Part shown: positions 46,983 through 54,719 of the stretch, one piece after another
Numbering within the stretch: the first letter of the stretch is position 1
Layout: each line of letters starts with the position of its first letter
Source of the DNA: a virus
Strand: one strand, 5' to 3'
Length of the DNA stretch: 64,000 nt
Virus record (IMG/VR): IMGVR_UViG_3300032293_001730
Span: 29,894 to 93,893 of that record
Notes under the pieces: model-generated
The model's input: only the letters and a program-made list of their open reading frames with translations
Databases searched by the model: none
What the model was told of the DNA's origin: nothing
Program-made: the position numbers and the translations under genes

Positions 46983-47286
46983 GACACTGAAAATCTCGGC
47001 GGATCGCGCTGACATCACTCGCCGAGAACTCAAGCTCCCCAGGCGTGAAAGCTGGCACGGCAGCAAGGCCGGGCACCGCAAGGCCTATCTGCCGTCCAAG
47101 GCCGAGATTCGCCAGAAATGCCTGGAGTTTCAGGCAGGATGGAGCGAAGAGGAGCGGAATCGCCGAAGGGTTGGCTGGAAGCCGCCCGATCCCGTCGAGG
47201 CTCGCGTGTTCCCCGAGGCCATCTTCGACGTTCAGGGCGACGTGACCGGTTTCTTAGAAGACCTCGCCGACTCTTCGGGTGGTTGA
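46894..47286 (+). CDS. HTH DNA-binding protein, paralogue of the one at 43919
   Basis: A 130-residue protein. MWLAGTPTRIIAETLKISAD is a helix-turn-helix (residues 18-37); RELKLPRRESW and WSEEERNRRRVGWKPPD match the 43919 protein. ATG 46894 overlaps the glycosyltransferase gene by 89 bases; ATG 46945 would shorten the overlap. Together the two paralogues bracket the sugar cluster. Confidence 0.6.
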   Translation: MNPKKVQVAVCTVTFTQMWLAGTPTRIIAETLKISADRADITRRELKLPRRESWHGSKAGHRKAYLPSKAEIRQKCLEFQAGWSEEERNRRRVGWKPPDPVEARVFPEAIFDVQGDVTGFLEDLADSSGG

Positions 47287-47337
47287 CCCGAGGACGATAG
47301 TCTCGGGATAGGTAGGCGTTGCATGGAGGCACGCGAG

Positions 47338-47619
47338 ATGAGCGAGCAGAACTACGGCGACACCCTGTCGATCTGGGAAAAGATTCGCATTCTCCAGGAA
47401 TGGGCCCCCATCCTGACCTACGTCCAGGCGTTTCTCGCCACGGCTGACTCGCACGACAAGGCTGTGATCGTCGGCGACGCGTGCGAGTGGCTGGCGTCGA
47501 AGACGAAGGGAACGCAGGTCGACGACGAACTCGTTGCCCACCTGACCGCGATCCTGCGGTCTCCGCAGGGCGAGTCCTTCCTGCGGTGGCTCGTGGCGAA
47601 GGTCGAGGGTGACAAGTGA
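47338..47619 (+). CDS. Hypothetical protein
   Basis: A 93-residue helical protein (MSEQNYGDTLSIWEKIRILQ). ATG 47338 was chosen over 47323 because GGAGG lies 8 nt before it. Upstream (47284-47310) is a weak TTGACC plus a degenerate recurrent motif (TAGTCTCGGGATAG). Unrecognised. Confidence 0.5.
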   Translation: MSEQNYGDTLSIWEKIRILQEWAPILTYVQAFLATADSHDKAVIVGDACEWLASKTKGTQVDDELVAHLTAILRSPQGESFLRWLVAKVEGDK

Positions 47620-47870
47620 TTGACTATGAATTCATTTTTCGCGCCTGTGCCGTTGTGGCAGCGGTTGCTGTCGTGGCGGGCCCCCGTCTGGTGGCAGCAA
47701 TTAAAAAGGTCCGCCTGCCCTCCCCCGCCCCGGGAAAAGCAGTCGAAATGAGCGACGCCCACACGCTCCTGGAGATTGCCAGCCGCCTCAAGGTGGCCGG
47801 CAACAAGAAAGGCGTGGCTCTCTGCCAACAGTTGATCGACGTCATTCTCCAGCCGGAGGGGAAAGCGTGA
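47616..47870 (+). CDS. Small membrane protein
   Basis: An 84-residue protein from a GTG overlapping the upstream stop. One transmembrane helix at residues 7-30 (IFRACAVVAAVAVVAGPRLV) and a short cytoplasmic helix. Location before the tail/lysis block suggests a virion- or lysis-related membrane protein, not proven. Confidence 0.5.
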   Translation: MIDYEFIFRACAVVAAVAVVAGPRLVAAIKKVRLPSPAPGKAVEMSDAHTLLEIASRLKVAGNKKGVALCQQLIDVILQPEGKA

Positions 47871-48346
47871 CTTGGCGGAACCTGATCGTCGTTCTCTTGT
47901 TGGCGTTCGGGGTGTTCGGCGTGCCCTCTGCCCCAACGTTCAATCAAGTTCAGTCAATCTCGATTAGGGAGCCTTCGAGCGAGATGAAGAACGCCGTCCA
48001 GCCTGTTGTGAAGATCGTCAAGGACATGAGCCCGATCGACAGGCTCTGGCTCCAGAACGTGTACCTCAACTGCGCACGGGTTGTCGCCGCCGACGGGATT
48101 GTCGAAGAGCCGACGGTCACGACGACCGACTCCCTGCGAGCCGTCCACGTCGCCGTGCTCGGCTTCATCTGGAAGGGGATGGCGAACAACTCTCCTGGCA
48201 AGTATCGAGGCTTGTCTGAGGCCATCGACGGCGTGCTGTCGGGCGTTATTGGAGACGAGTCCCAACAGTTGACTGCGGAAAAGCGGCAGAAGGCGGTTGA
48301 CCTGTACGAAGCGATTGCATGGGCAGGGCTCGGAAAGGACGCGTAA
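47867..48346 (+). CDS. Secreted or membrane-anchored hypothetical protein
   Basis: A 159-residue protein with hydrophobic N-terminus (MTWRNLIVVLLLAFGVFGVP), probably a signal peptide, then a helical domain (DRLWLQNVYLNCARVVAADG). Phage proteins of this type often precede peptidase genes. Function unknown. Start overlaps the previous stop. Confidence 0.55.
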   Translation: MTWRNLIVVLLLAFGVFGVPSAPTFNQVQSISIREPSSEMKNAVQPVVKIVKDMSPIDRLWLQNVYLNCARVVAADGIVEEPTVTTTDSLRAVHVAVLGFIWKGMANNSPGKYRGLSEAIDGVLSGVIGDESQQLTAEKRQKAVDLYEAIAWAGLGKDA

Positions 48347-49288
48347 ATGGCCGCTCCGTGGAGGCCGCAGGGGTATGTCCCAAACCCCAAGGCCACTGAA
48401 AAGTACGTCTCCAGCTTGAAGTGGCCCACGCTTGCCGAGGCCGGCTCCAAGCTCAAGGCCAACGACAACGCCGACGTCGTGCTCTGGCCGGCGATCATCC
48501 GCGTCAAGCCGACGTACTCTCGCGTCGCCCAAGCGATCGGGTCGTGCATTGGGCATGGTTTCGCTGGAGCGGTGGATGCTCTATCCAGTACAGAAATTGT
48601 CGTCCACGGCGAGCCTGAAGACTGGCCCGGCCGATGCCTGGAGGCCTCGATTTATGCGTTGAGCAGGGTCGAAAGCAGGGGCCTCACGCGAAACTACGGC
48701 GGTGACGGAAGCTACGGAGCCGCTGCGGCGGATGCCGTGACGAAGTGGGGATGCCTCCACTACGACGTCGACTACGGCGGCAAGGTCTTCAGCGAGTATT
48801 CGGGCACTCGCGAGAAGCAGTGGGGCGCCTCGGGGCTGCCCGACGAGCTTGAGCCGTTCGCGAAGAAGCGGCGAGTGAAGACGGCTACGCTCGTCGAGAA
48901 CTTCGAGCAACTCTGCAAAGCGATCTCGAACGGCTACCCTGTCGCCCAGGCCAGCGTCCAAGGCTTTGTGTTCAAGCGTGACGAGGCCGGCTTCTGTAAG
49001 GCCAACAACGCCGGATGGGCCCACTGCACATGCTTCATCGGAAAGCGAATGGGCAAGAGGCCCGGGGCGTTGTACTGGCAGTCCTGGGGGCCGAAGAGCA
49101 ACAACGGTCCGCACTACTCCGGCATTCCAGGGAAGCCCGAGATGCACCCGGCATTCGCTGGCTGCACGTTCTGGGTCGACGCGGACATCGTAAATAAGAT
49201 GCTCGGGCAACGTGATAGCTATGCGTTGTCTGGATACGATGGCTTCCCGGCTCGCAAGCTCCCATCCTGGACAGGGGGAATTTTGTGA
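48347..49288 (+). CDS. Papain-family (C1) cysteine peptidase
   Basis: A 313-residue protein. The active-site loop AQAIGSCIGHGFAGAV (Q62, C67), the histidine region NNAGWAHCTCFIGKR (H226) and WQSWGP (the N-S-W-G position with Q245) follow papain order. No signal peptide is evident. It lies between membrane/lipoprotein genes and the tail genes, so virion maturation, tail-tip lysis or host-protein cleavage are all possible. The recurrent motif TGTCTGGATACGATGGC (49227-49243) lies near its end. Confidence 0.8.
   Translation: MAAPWRPQGYVPNPKATEKYVSSLKWPTLAEAGSKLKANDNADVVLWPAIIRVKPTYSRVAQAIGSCIGHGFAGAVDALSSTEIVVHGEPEDWPGRCLEASIYALSRVESRGLTRNYGGDGSYGAAAADAVTKWGCLHYDVDYGGKVFSEYSGTREKQWGASGLPDELEPFAKKRRVKTATLVENFEQLCKAISNGYPVAQASVQGFVFKRDEAGFCKANNAGWAHCTCFIGKRMGKRPGALYWQSWGPKSNNGPHYSGIPGKPEMHPAFAGCTFWVDADIVNKMLGQRDSYALSGYDGFPARKLPSWTGGIL
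49227..49243 (+). promoter_or_regulatory. Recurrent motif TGTCTGGATACGATGGC inside the C1 peptidase gene
   Basis: About 40 nt before the start of the lipoprotein gene. Being inside coding sequence it could be chance. Confidence 0.3.
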
Positions 49289-49563
49289 GGAAACTTTTTT
49301 TCCTGGTGGTGCTCGCTGGCTGCTCGCCAAACACGCCTCCGGACCGCATAGACCTCCTGTGTGAGTGCTTCTCCACGGCCGCGTTCGCGGCCTACAAGGC
49401 CAAGGTCGCCCCGAAGCCCCCGGAGCCGCACAAAGAGTGCTGCAAAGAGTGTGGCGGCACCGGACGAGTCAGGAGTGGCGACAACCTGTCGTGGGTTGCC
49501 TGCCCGTGCCCGGACACCTGCAAATGCAAGTGCAAGGACGGCCAATGCGCGACCAAGAAATGA
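49285..49563 (+). CDS. Cys-rich lipoprotein
   Basis: A 92-residue protein from GTG 49285. MRKLFFLVVLAGCSPN is a lipoprotein signal with lipobox LAGC. Residues 48-90 hold CCKECGGTGRVR and CPCPDTCKCKCKDGQC, a DnaJ-like zinc pattern unusual on an exported protein. Could be a spanin-like or superinfection-exclusion lipoprotein. Role unproven. Confidence 0.65.
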   Translation: MRKLFFLVVLAGCSPNTPPDRIDLLCECFSTAAFAAYKAKVAPKPPEPHKECCKECGGTGRVRSGDNLSWVACPCPDTCKCKCKDGQCATKK

Positions 49564-49931
49564 CTATCCGGGAACTCCAGGAATCCATCTGGAAGGACCT
49601 GCCCGTCATTCGTCGGAATCTCCTCGGGCGGGAGCGGGTCAACGACTTGATCGTCGTCTCGATTGAGCAGTCTCCGGTCGAGCTTTTCAGGCATATCACG
49701 ACGGCAAACAACTCTCAGGAAATCGTGCTCGCCGCCTGGGGACAGAGCGTCAAACGTGGATACTGCCTCTTGCACGAGTCGACCGACGAGAAGCAATTCG
49801 GCCCGATCTTCTGGCTCCTGATCGGCCCAATGCTCCAGATTCTCTTGTCACGGCTCTTGGACTGGTATTTCAGATCGCCGAAGAACGCCGTCCTCATGCG
49901 GGGATGGAAGAGGAACCTGACGAATGACTGA
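49560..49931 (+). CDS. Membrane-associated hypothetical protein
   Basis: A 123-residue protein, ATGA-coupled to the lipoprotein. Hydrophobic helix at residues ~80-105 (FGPIFWLLIGPMLQILLSRL) with a basic end (MRGWKRNLTND). Possibly a holin or accessory lysis protein, by position only. Confidence 0.5.
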   Translation: MTIRELQESIWKDLPVIRRNLLGRERVNDLIVVSIEQSPVELFRHITTANNSQEIVLAAWGQSVKRGYCLLHESTDEKQFGPIFWLLIGPMLQILLSRLLDWYFRSPKNAVLMRGWKRNLTND

Positions 49932-50229
49932 CGAGACAAGACAGACGATCATCGACGTGGCCCTCCGCGCTGCCGAGCGTTTTGGCCTGCCGGTCGTAAT
50001 CCTGGCGGCCATGCTTTGGATGGCCCGGGAGGCGGCTACTTCGGTTCACCACTCCGTAATCGTTCCAATGGTCGAAAGCCACACGCAGTTCCTGGAGGCG
50101 ACGTCCCAGACGCTCCATGAGCTTGGCAAGACACAGGACCAACAGGCGGAGACGCTACGCGAGATTGCCGTCAGCCAAAGAGACATTCACAACGAGTTGA
50201 TGAAGCAAAAGAAGGAGACAGTCAAATGA
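49924..50229 (+). CDS. Holin-like membrane/coiled-coil protein
   Basis: A 101-residue protein with one transmembrane helix at residues 20-40 (FGLPVVILAAMLWMAREAAT) and a long hydrophilic coiled coil ending KKETVK. Its size and topology fit class III-like holins or phage membrane spacers. Overlaps the neighbouring genes by 8 and 4 bases. Confidence 0.5.
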   Translation: MTDETRQTIIDVALRAAERFGLPVVILAAMLWMAREAATSVHHSVIVPMVESHTQFLEATSQTLHELGKTQDQQAETLREIAVSQRDIHNELMKQKKETVK

Positions 50230-50504
50230 TTGCGAGCGTCACCGTCGGAACGACCCAGGTGCAGGTCCTCCCCCCGCCATCGGGTCGGCCGTGGGCCTTC
50301 GTGGCAATCGGCAACAACGGCCCGAGCAAGGCATACCTCAAGCTCGTTCCCGACGCCGATGCCGTCACGGCCTCGAACGGCGTCCCGCTCGCGGTGGACT
50401 CCGTACTGATCTGCGACCAGGACCTCCAGAAGGAGCTTTTCCGAGGGAGCATCACGGCGATTGTGTCGTCGGGAACCACCACCATCTCGGTCCAGGCTTT
50501 CTGA
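50226..50504 (+). CDS. Small virion-type beta protein
   Basis: A 92-residue protein, all beta (VTVGTTQVQVLPPPSGRPWA, FRGSITAIVSSGTTTISVQA), typical of small head-decoration or tail adaptor proteins that precede tail fibres. TGATG overlap with the large LamG protein. Confidence 0.6.
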   Translation: MIASVTVGTTQVQVLPPPSGRPWAFVAIGNNGPSKAYLKLVPDADAVTASNGVPLAVDSVLICDQDLQKELFRGSITAIVSSGTTTISVQAF

Positions 50505-53500
50505 TGCCGTTCTGGGCAAACGAAAATACGATTTCCTTTGGCGGGGCCGCCCGCATCCTTCGACCGCGAGCCACGACTGCCGCTGCGCCGCCGTGCGCCA
50601 CGCCATCGTCCTTGCTCCTTCGCTTCGACGGCAACTTCACCGACTCGTCGGCCAATGCGTTGACGGTGACTGCGAATGGTGAGGCGGGGATCAGCACCGC
50701 GACGAAGAAATGGGGAAGTGGCAGCGCCTCATTTGATGGTGACGGAGACTATCTGACCGTGCCTACTGGCGGCACGCTGGGCTTCGGGATGGCTGATTTC
50801 ACAGTCGAACTGTGGGCGTTTGTTCCTCCTGACACCAACAACAATGAGCATGTGCTGTTCTCGCAGGCAGCCCCAACGGATTTCGTGGGCATCGCAATCT
50901 CGATTTACCAAAACGATCTCATGTGGCTGGCGGAAGGCGAAGGATCTTGGACGTTTCAGCGGTATCCCAGCGGCGGGCACTTTCCCGCTGGTTCCGTGAA
51001 TCCGAACGAATGGAACCACCTTGCTGTCACGCGGCATAACGGCGTCCTGAGATTGTTTTGCAACGGTCAGGTGGTGGACACCTACAGCGGTGCTATCGTG
51101 CTGGCCGACACAAACGAACTCGTCAGCATCGGCGGGAGAAGCAACTTCGGCCAATCATTCAGCGGCTACATCGACGATGTCCGCGTCGTAAAAAATCTGG
51201 CCGTTTACCAGGGCCCGTTCATCCCGCCCGCCGCGCCGCTCTCGCCATGCGCCACGCCGGTGCCGGTGCAGGCTGCGGCCAGCCTGCTCCTCAACTTCGA
51301 CGGCAACTTTACAGACTCGTCGCCCAATGCGTTGACCGCAACGGCACAAGGCAACGCCGTTGTCAGTACGACGCAGAGCAAGTTTGGCGGATCGTCGCTG
51401 TATCTGGATGGCTCAAGTACGGTGACGATTCCGTATGACGGGACGTTCGACTTTGGCTACGGCGACTTTACGATTGAAGCGTGGGTTCGGCCGTCTTCAA
51501 CACAGCCCGATACTCCATACGGACTTGTCTGCGCTGGCGGATTCCCAAGCGGCTGGGCGACGTACACCGGCGGAGGCGACGGTCAAACATCGCTGAACAC
51601 AGGCTCGCCTTCTTGGGGCGGCAACTCGCTTGGGCCGTCGCCCGCCAACGACGCATGGTCGCACATCGCTTTCACCAAACAAGGCACGCTATGCAGGTGC
51701 TACGTCAACGGCGTGCTGAACGGAACGGCGACGATCAGCGGTGCCTTCAATGCGAACAGCGAGCCGCTCACCATTGGCAGTGACCGGACTGATGAAGGGT
51801 ACAAATTCATCGGCTACATAGACGAACTCCGCATCGTTGAAGGCTTGGCCGTTTACACCGGCCCGTTCATCCCGCCGACTGCGCCGCTGGAAGTAAACGC
51901 CACGCCGGTGCAGGCTGCGGCCAGCCTGCTCCTCAACTTCGACGGCAACTTCAATGACTCGTCGCCCAACGCGTTGGCGGTGACGGCGAACGGCGATGCG
52001 GCGATCAGCACGACCACGAAAAAGTATGGCAGTGGCAGCGTGGAGTTGAATGGACTTTTTTCCAACGGCACAACCTCCGGCGTCACGGCGGCAGACTCAG
52101 TGGCGTTCGGTTTCGGAACCGGAGACTTTACGCTGGAGGGCTGGTTCTACTCTGACAATCCGTCTGCGAGCAATCACACGCTTTTCTCGGTTGGCACATT
52201 CCAAAACGGCGTGCTGGTACGTCTCGGCGGCGGCGGCTTCAACGACCCGGTGTACGTCAACGGGACGGCCTATGGGTACGCAAGCGGCCACAACTTTCCG
52301 AGTTCTCAATGGACGCACGTTGCTGTAGTGCGAAACGCAGGCACGCTCAAGGTCTACGTCGCAGGGCAGGAGAAACTGTCCGAGAATGCGAGCGATGACA
52401 TTGGCAGTTCCCGGCCGCTGTTTATCGGAACTTCTGGACACGCGTTTGAGAGCCAGGAATATGGCCCTTCGGATGCTTGGGTTGGCTACATAGACGATGT
52501 CAGGATCGTGAAGGGCTTGGCCGTTTACACCGCCAACTTCACGCCGCCCGCTGGGCCGCTCACAGTGAACGCTACGCCCTACGTTCCGCAACCTCCGGCC
52601 GCGCCGACGGGCGTCAGCGCCACCAGCGGCAATGGTCAGTTGTCGATTGCTTGGACTGCGCCCTATAGCGACTCAGCGATTACGGGCTATGTTGTCGAAT
52701 ACACGCCAGCGGGCGGCTCGGCAACAACGGTTAGCACTGGCAGCAGCGCGACGGTGTATTTGCTTACGTTTCTCACGAACGGCACGGCATACACGGTGCG
52801 GGTTGCGGCAATTAGTGCCGTAGGCACCGGCCCGTACTCGTCGGCATCTGCACCGGCAACGCCCGCCGCACCATCGTTCACGGCCACCGCCGTGATGCTG
52901 ACCTCAGGCACCTCATACACGGTGCCTGCTGGCGCGACGAGCATGAAAGCGTGGGCGGTGGGCAGTGGAACTTCCGGTGCCGGTGGCACGGCTTTCAAAA
53001 CATGGTCGGTGTCTGGCGGGCAGTCAGTGACCTATGCGGTCGGCAACAAATCCACCACCAATTTCGGCAACGACTCTAGCGTCACGTTCGGTGGCGCGAC
53101 GATTACGGGTCGCGGTGCTGGCAAGAACGCGAACGGCACGAACAAGAACGCCTTCGGCAGCGGCGGCGGCGAGTTCACGGGCGGCGACGGCGGCGTTGCT
53201 GGAGGTATCAACCAGTATCTCGGCGGCGGCGACACCCGATTCGGTGCTGTTGGAAACAATAACGCCGCCGCCACTGCCGCCACGATCTCCACGAAACCGC
53301 GATTTGCCGCCGCCGATGTTTCCGGGTTGTTCGCAGCACTCCAGTTGGCAGGAGAGAACACTACGCTATCTTCCGGCAATCCGCAGGCGTTCGGCTCTGG
53401 CGGTTTCACCGGCAAATATGACACGACCGCGCAGGCTGTTTCACCCGGTCGCGGCGGAGGAGGAGGCTACGGAACAGCGTCCAGCGGCACCCCGTTCACC

Positions 53501-53542
53501 GATAATCGCGTAGGCGGCGCAGTCGTTTTGTATTTCTCGTAG
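50504..53542 (+). CDS. Tail protein with three LamG domains, fibronectin III and Gly-rich C-terminus
   Basis: A 1,012-residue protein. Three concanavalin-A-like LamG/LNS domains begin near residues 30, 260 and 475, each opening SLLLxFDGNFxDSSxNAL and closing near YIDDVRxVxGLAVYxxxF. A fibronectin type III domain follows (GVSATSGNGQLSIAWTAPYS) and a glycine-rich tail (GSGGGEFTGGDGGVAGGINQ). Carbohydrate binding or tail-adhesin function is expected. DNA repeats between the LamG copies (48 identical bases at 51262-51309 and 51904-51951) show recent duplication. Confidence 0.85.
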   Translation: MPFWANENTISFGGAARILRPRATTAAAPPCATPSSLLLRFDGNFTDSSANALTVTANGEAGISTATKKWGSGSASFDGDGDYLTVPTGGTLGFGMADFTVELWAFVPPDTNNNEHVLFSQAAPTDFVGIAISIYQNDLMWLAEGEGSWTFQRYPSGGHFPAGSVNPNEWNHLAVTRHNGVLRLFCNGQVVDTYSGAIVLADTNELVSIGGRSNFGQSFSGYIDDVRVVKNLAVYQGPFIPPAAPLSPCATPVPVQAAASLLLNFDGNFTDSSPNALTATAQGNAVVSTTQSKFGGSSLYLDGSSTVTIPYDGTFDFGYGDFTIEAWVRPSSTQPDTPYGLVCAGGFPSGWATYTGGGDGQTSLNTGSPSWGGNSLGPSPANDAWSHIAFTKQGTLCRCYVNGVLNGTATISGAFNANSEPLTIGSDRTDEGYKFIGYIDELRIVEGLAVYTGPFIPPTAPLEVNATPVQAAASLLLNFDGNFNDSSPNALAVTANGDAAISTTTKKYGSGSVELNGLFSNGTTSGVTAADSVAFGFGTGDFTLEGWFYSDNPSASNHTLFSVGTFQNGVLVRLGGGGFNDPVYVNGTAYGYASGHNFPSSQWTHVAVVRNAGTLKVYVAGQEKLSENASDDIGSSRPLFIGTSGHAFESQEYGPSDAWVGYIDDVRIVKGLAVYTANFTPPAGPLTVNATPYVPQPPAAPTGVSATSGNGQLSIAWTAPYSDSAITGYVVEYTPAGGSATTVSTGSSATVYLLTFLTNGTAYTVRVAAISAVGTGPYSSASAPATPAAPSFTATAVMLTSGTSYTVPAGATSMKAWAVGSGTSGAGGTAFKTWSVSGGQSVTYAVGNKSTTNFGNDSSVTFGGATITGRGAGKNANGTNKNAFGSGGGEFTGGDGGVAGGINQYLGGGDTRFGAVGNNNAAATAATISTKPRFAAADVSGLFAALQLAGENTTLSSGNPQAFGSGGFTGKYDTTAQAVSPGRGGGGGYGTASSGTPFTDNRVGGAVVLYFS

Positions 53543-53551
53543 GGGACTACC

Positions 53552-54031
53552 ATGCCGAAAGTTCTTCGCACACCAAGCGGTCGCGGTATCTATCTGATTC
53601 CCCGCAGCGGATCGCACTCCATTGCCGCCGCCGTCATGCAGTCATTCCACCCGGAGATCGCAATCGACGCGAGCGCACACCCGGCAGCGAGTTACCCAGA
53701 CGCAGGGGGCGACGGCCCGCTGTGTGTGATCGTGCGAAACCCGGTTGAGCGTTTCCGGTCGATGGTTGCCCACGCACAAAGCACTGTTGAGGAGCAACTC
53801 GCCGCGCCACGATACGGCTGCGAGTTCTGTTTCGGCCAGACATACGATGCGTATTTCCGCTTTGAAGATCAGTTGCAGGCGTGCGCCGACTGGCTGGGCA
53901 TCACCGTTCCGCTGCCGCACCTTGACGGCACGGACGAGGCCGACAAGCCGACGCTCACGCCAGAGCAGGATGCGGCGGTCAGGCTGATCTACGCTGCGGA
54001 CATTGCGTTGTGGGAATCGTTGCAGAACTGA
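53552..54031 (+). CDS. Sulfotransferase-like protein
   Basis: A 159-residue protein. YLIPRSGSHSIAAAV (17-23, PAPS 5'-phosphosulfate loop, Arg/Ser/Gly/Ser pattern) and VRNPVERFRSMVAHA (61-75, the 3'-phosphate motif) are the two sulfotransferase signatures. The protein is shorter than typical enzymes (220-300 residues), so it may be a minimal or truncated form. It sits between tail-adhesin genes, suggesting sulfation of a sugar or tyrosine on phage or host surface. Activity is not proven. Confidence 0.75.
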   Translation: MPKVLRTPSGRGIYLIPRSGSHSIAAAVMQSFHPEIAIDASAHPAASYPDAGGDGPLCVIVRNPVERFRSMVAHAQSTVEEQLAAPRYGCEFCFGQTYDAYFRFEDQLQACADWLGITVPLPHLDGTDEADKPTLTPEQDAAVRLIYAADIALWESLQN

Positions 54032-54048
54032 CGGAGATATAAGCAGCA

Positions 54049-54366
54049 ATGCCAACATACGAGCAACTGCCGGGATCGCTGAGCCTTGCGTTTCGCGCCG
54101 GAGACGACGTCGCTACAGTCGTTGATTTTTCGATTCCGCTGACTGGATACTCTGTTTTGGCGACGCTGCATAGCGTCGTCACCGACCAGCAAATCATGTC
54201 GTTCACGACTGTTATCACAGACGCGAATGCCGGGCAGGTGAGCGTTTCGCTTACTGATTCCCAGACGGCTGCTCTCGCGGTCGGTACCTACCGCTGGCGA
54301 ATGGTCGCTACGCAGGGCACCGTGACCCGCACCTACATCCAGGGGCTCGTGGAGGTGACGGCGTGA
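54049..54366 (+). CDS. Small structural protein
   Basis: A 105-residue beta-rich protein (LSLAFRAGDDVATVVDFSIP, YRWRMVATQGTVTRTYIQGL) with an Ig-like or BppU-like strand pattern. Located between the sulfotransferase and fibre genes. Likely virion component. Confidence 0.6.
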   Translation: MPTYEQLPGSLSLAFRAGDDVATVVDFSIPLTGYSVLATLHSVVTDQQIMSFTTVITDANAGQVSVSLTDSQTAALAVGTYRWRMVATQGTVTRTYIQGLVEVTA

Positions 54367-54719
54367 GCACTATCTCGGCGACCGTCGTGCAGACGGGCGT
54401 TTCTTTTTCAGTTAGCGGCAGCACCGTGCTGGCGACAGTATCTCAGTCCCCGGTTTCCGTGTCGGCTGGCGGCAGCAACGTGCTGTCGACAGTATCGCAG
54501 TCCCCTGTCTCCGTTTCGGCTGGCGGCAGCAACGTGCTGGCGACAATATCGCAATCTCCTGTGCTTGTGTCGGCCAGCGGCCAGAGCGACTCCTCGACTC
54601 TTGAAGATGCACCCGACGTGGAGTTTTCGTCTGTGAGCGTCGGCGACGTCGTCAGATATTCCAGCGGCAAGTGGAGAAACTACCCCGAGCGAAGTCTCGT
54701 TGATGGAGGAAACTGGTAA
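54363..54719 (+). CDS. Repeat protein of 18-residue units
   Basis: A 118-residue protein from GTG 54363. Three near-identical units of the form [18 protein letters not shown] at residues ~24-78, each 54 nt in the DNA. The C-terminal part ([20 protein letters not shown]) resembles tail-fibre connector segments. Probably a virion shaft element. Confidence 0.6.
   Translation: MSTISATVVQTGVSFSVSGSTVLATVSQSPVSVSAGGSNVLSTVSQSPVSVSAGGSNVLATISQSPVLVSASGQSDSSTLEDAPDVEFSSVSVGDVVRYSSGKWRNYPERSLVDGGNW
54425..54590 (+). repeat. 54-bp tandem repeat, three units
   Basis: GGCTGGCGGCAGCAACGTGCT recurs at 54464 and 54518, exactly 54 nt apart, and a third diverged unit follows. In frame within the repeat-protein gene, so copy number can change without frameshift. 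Confidence 0.75.
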
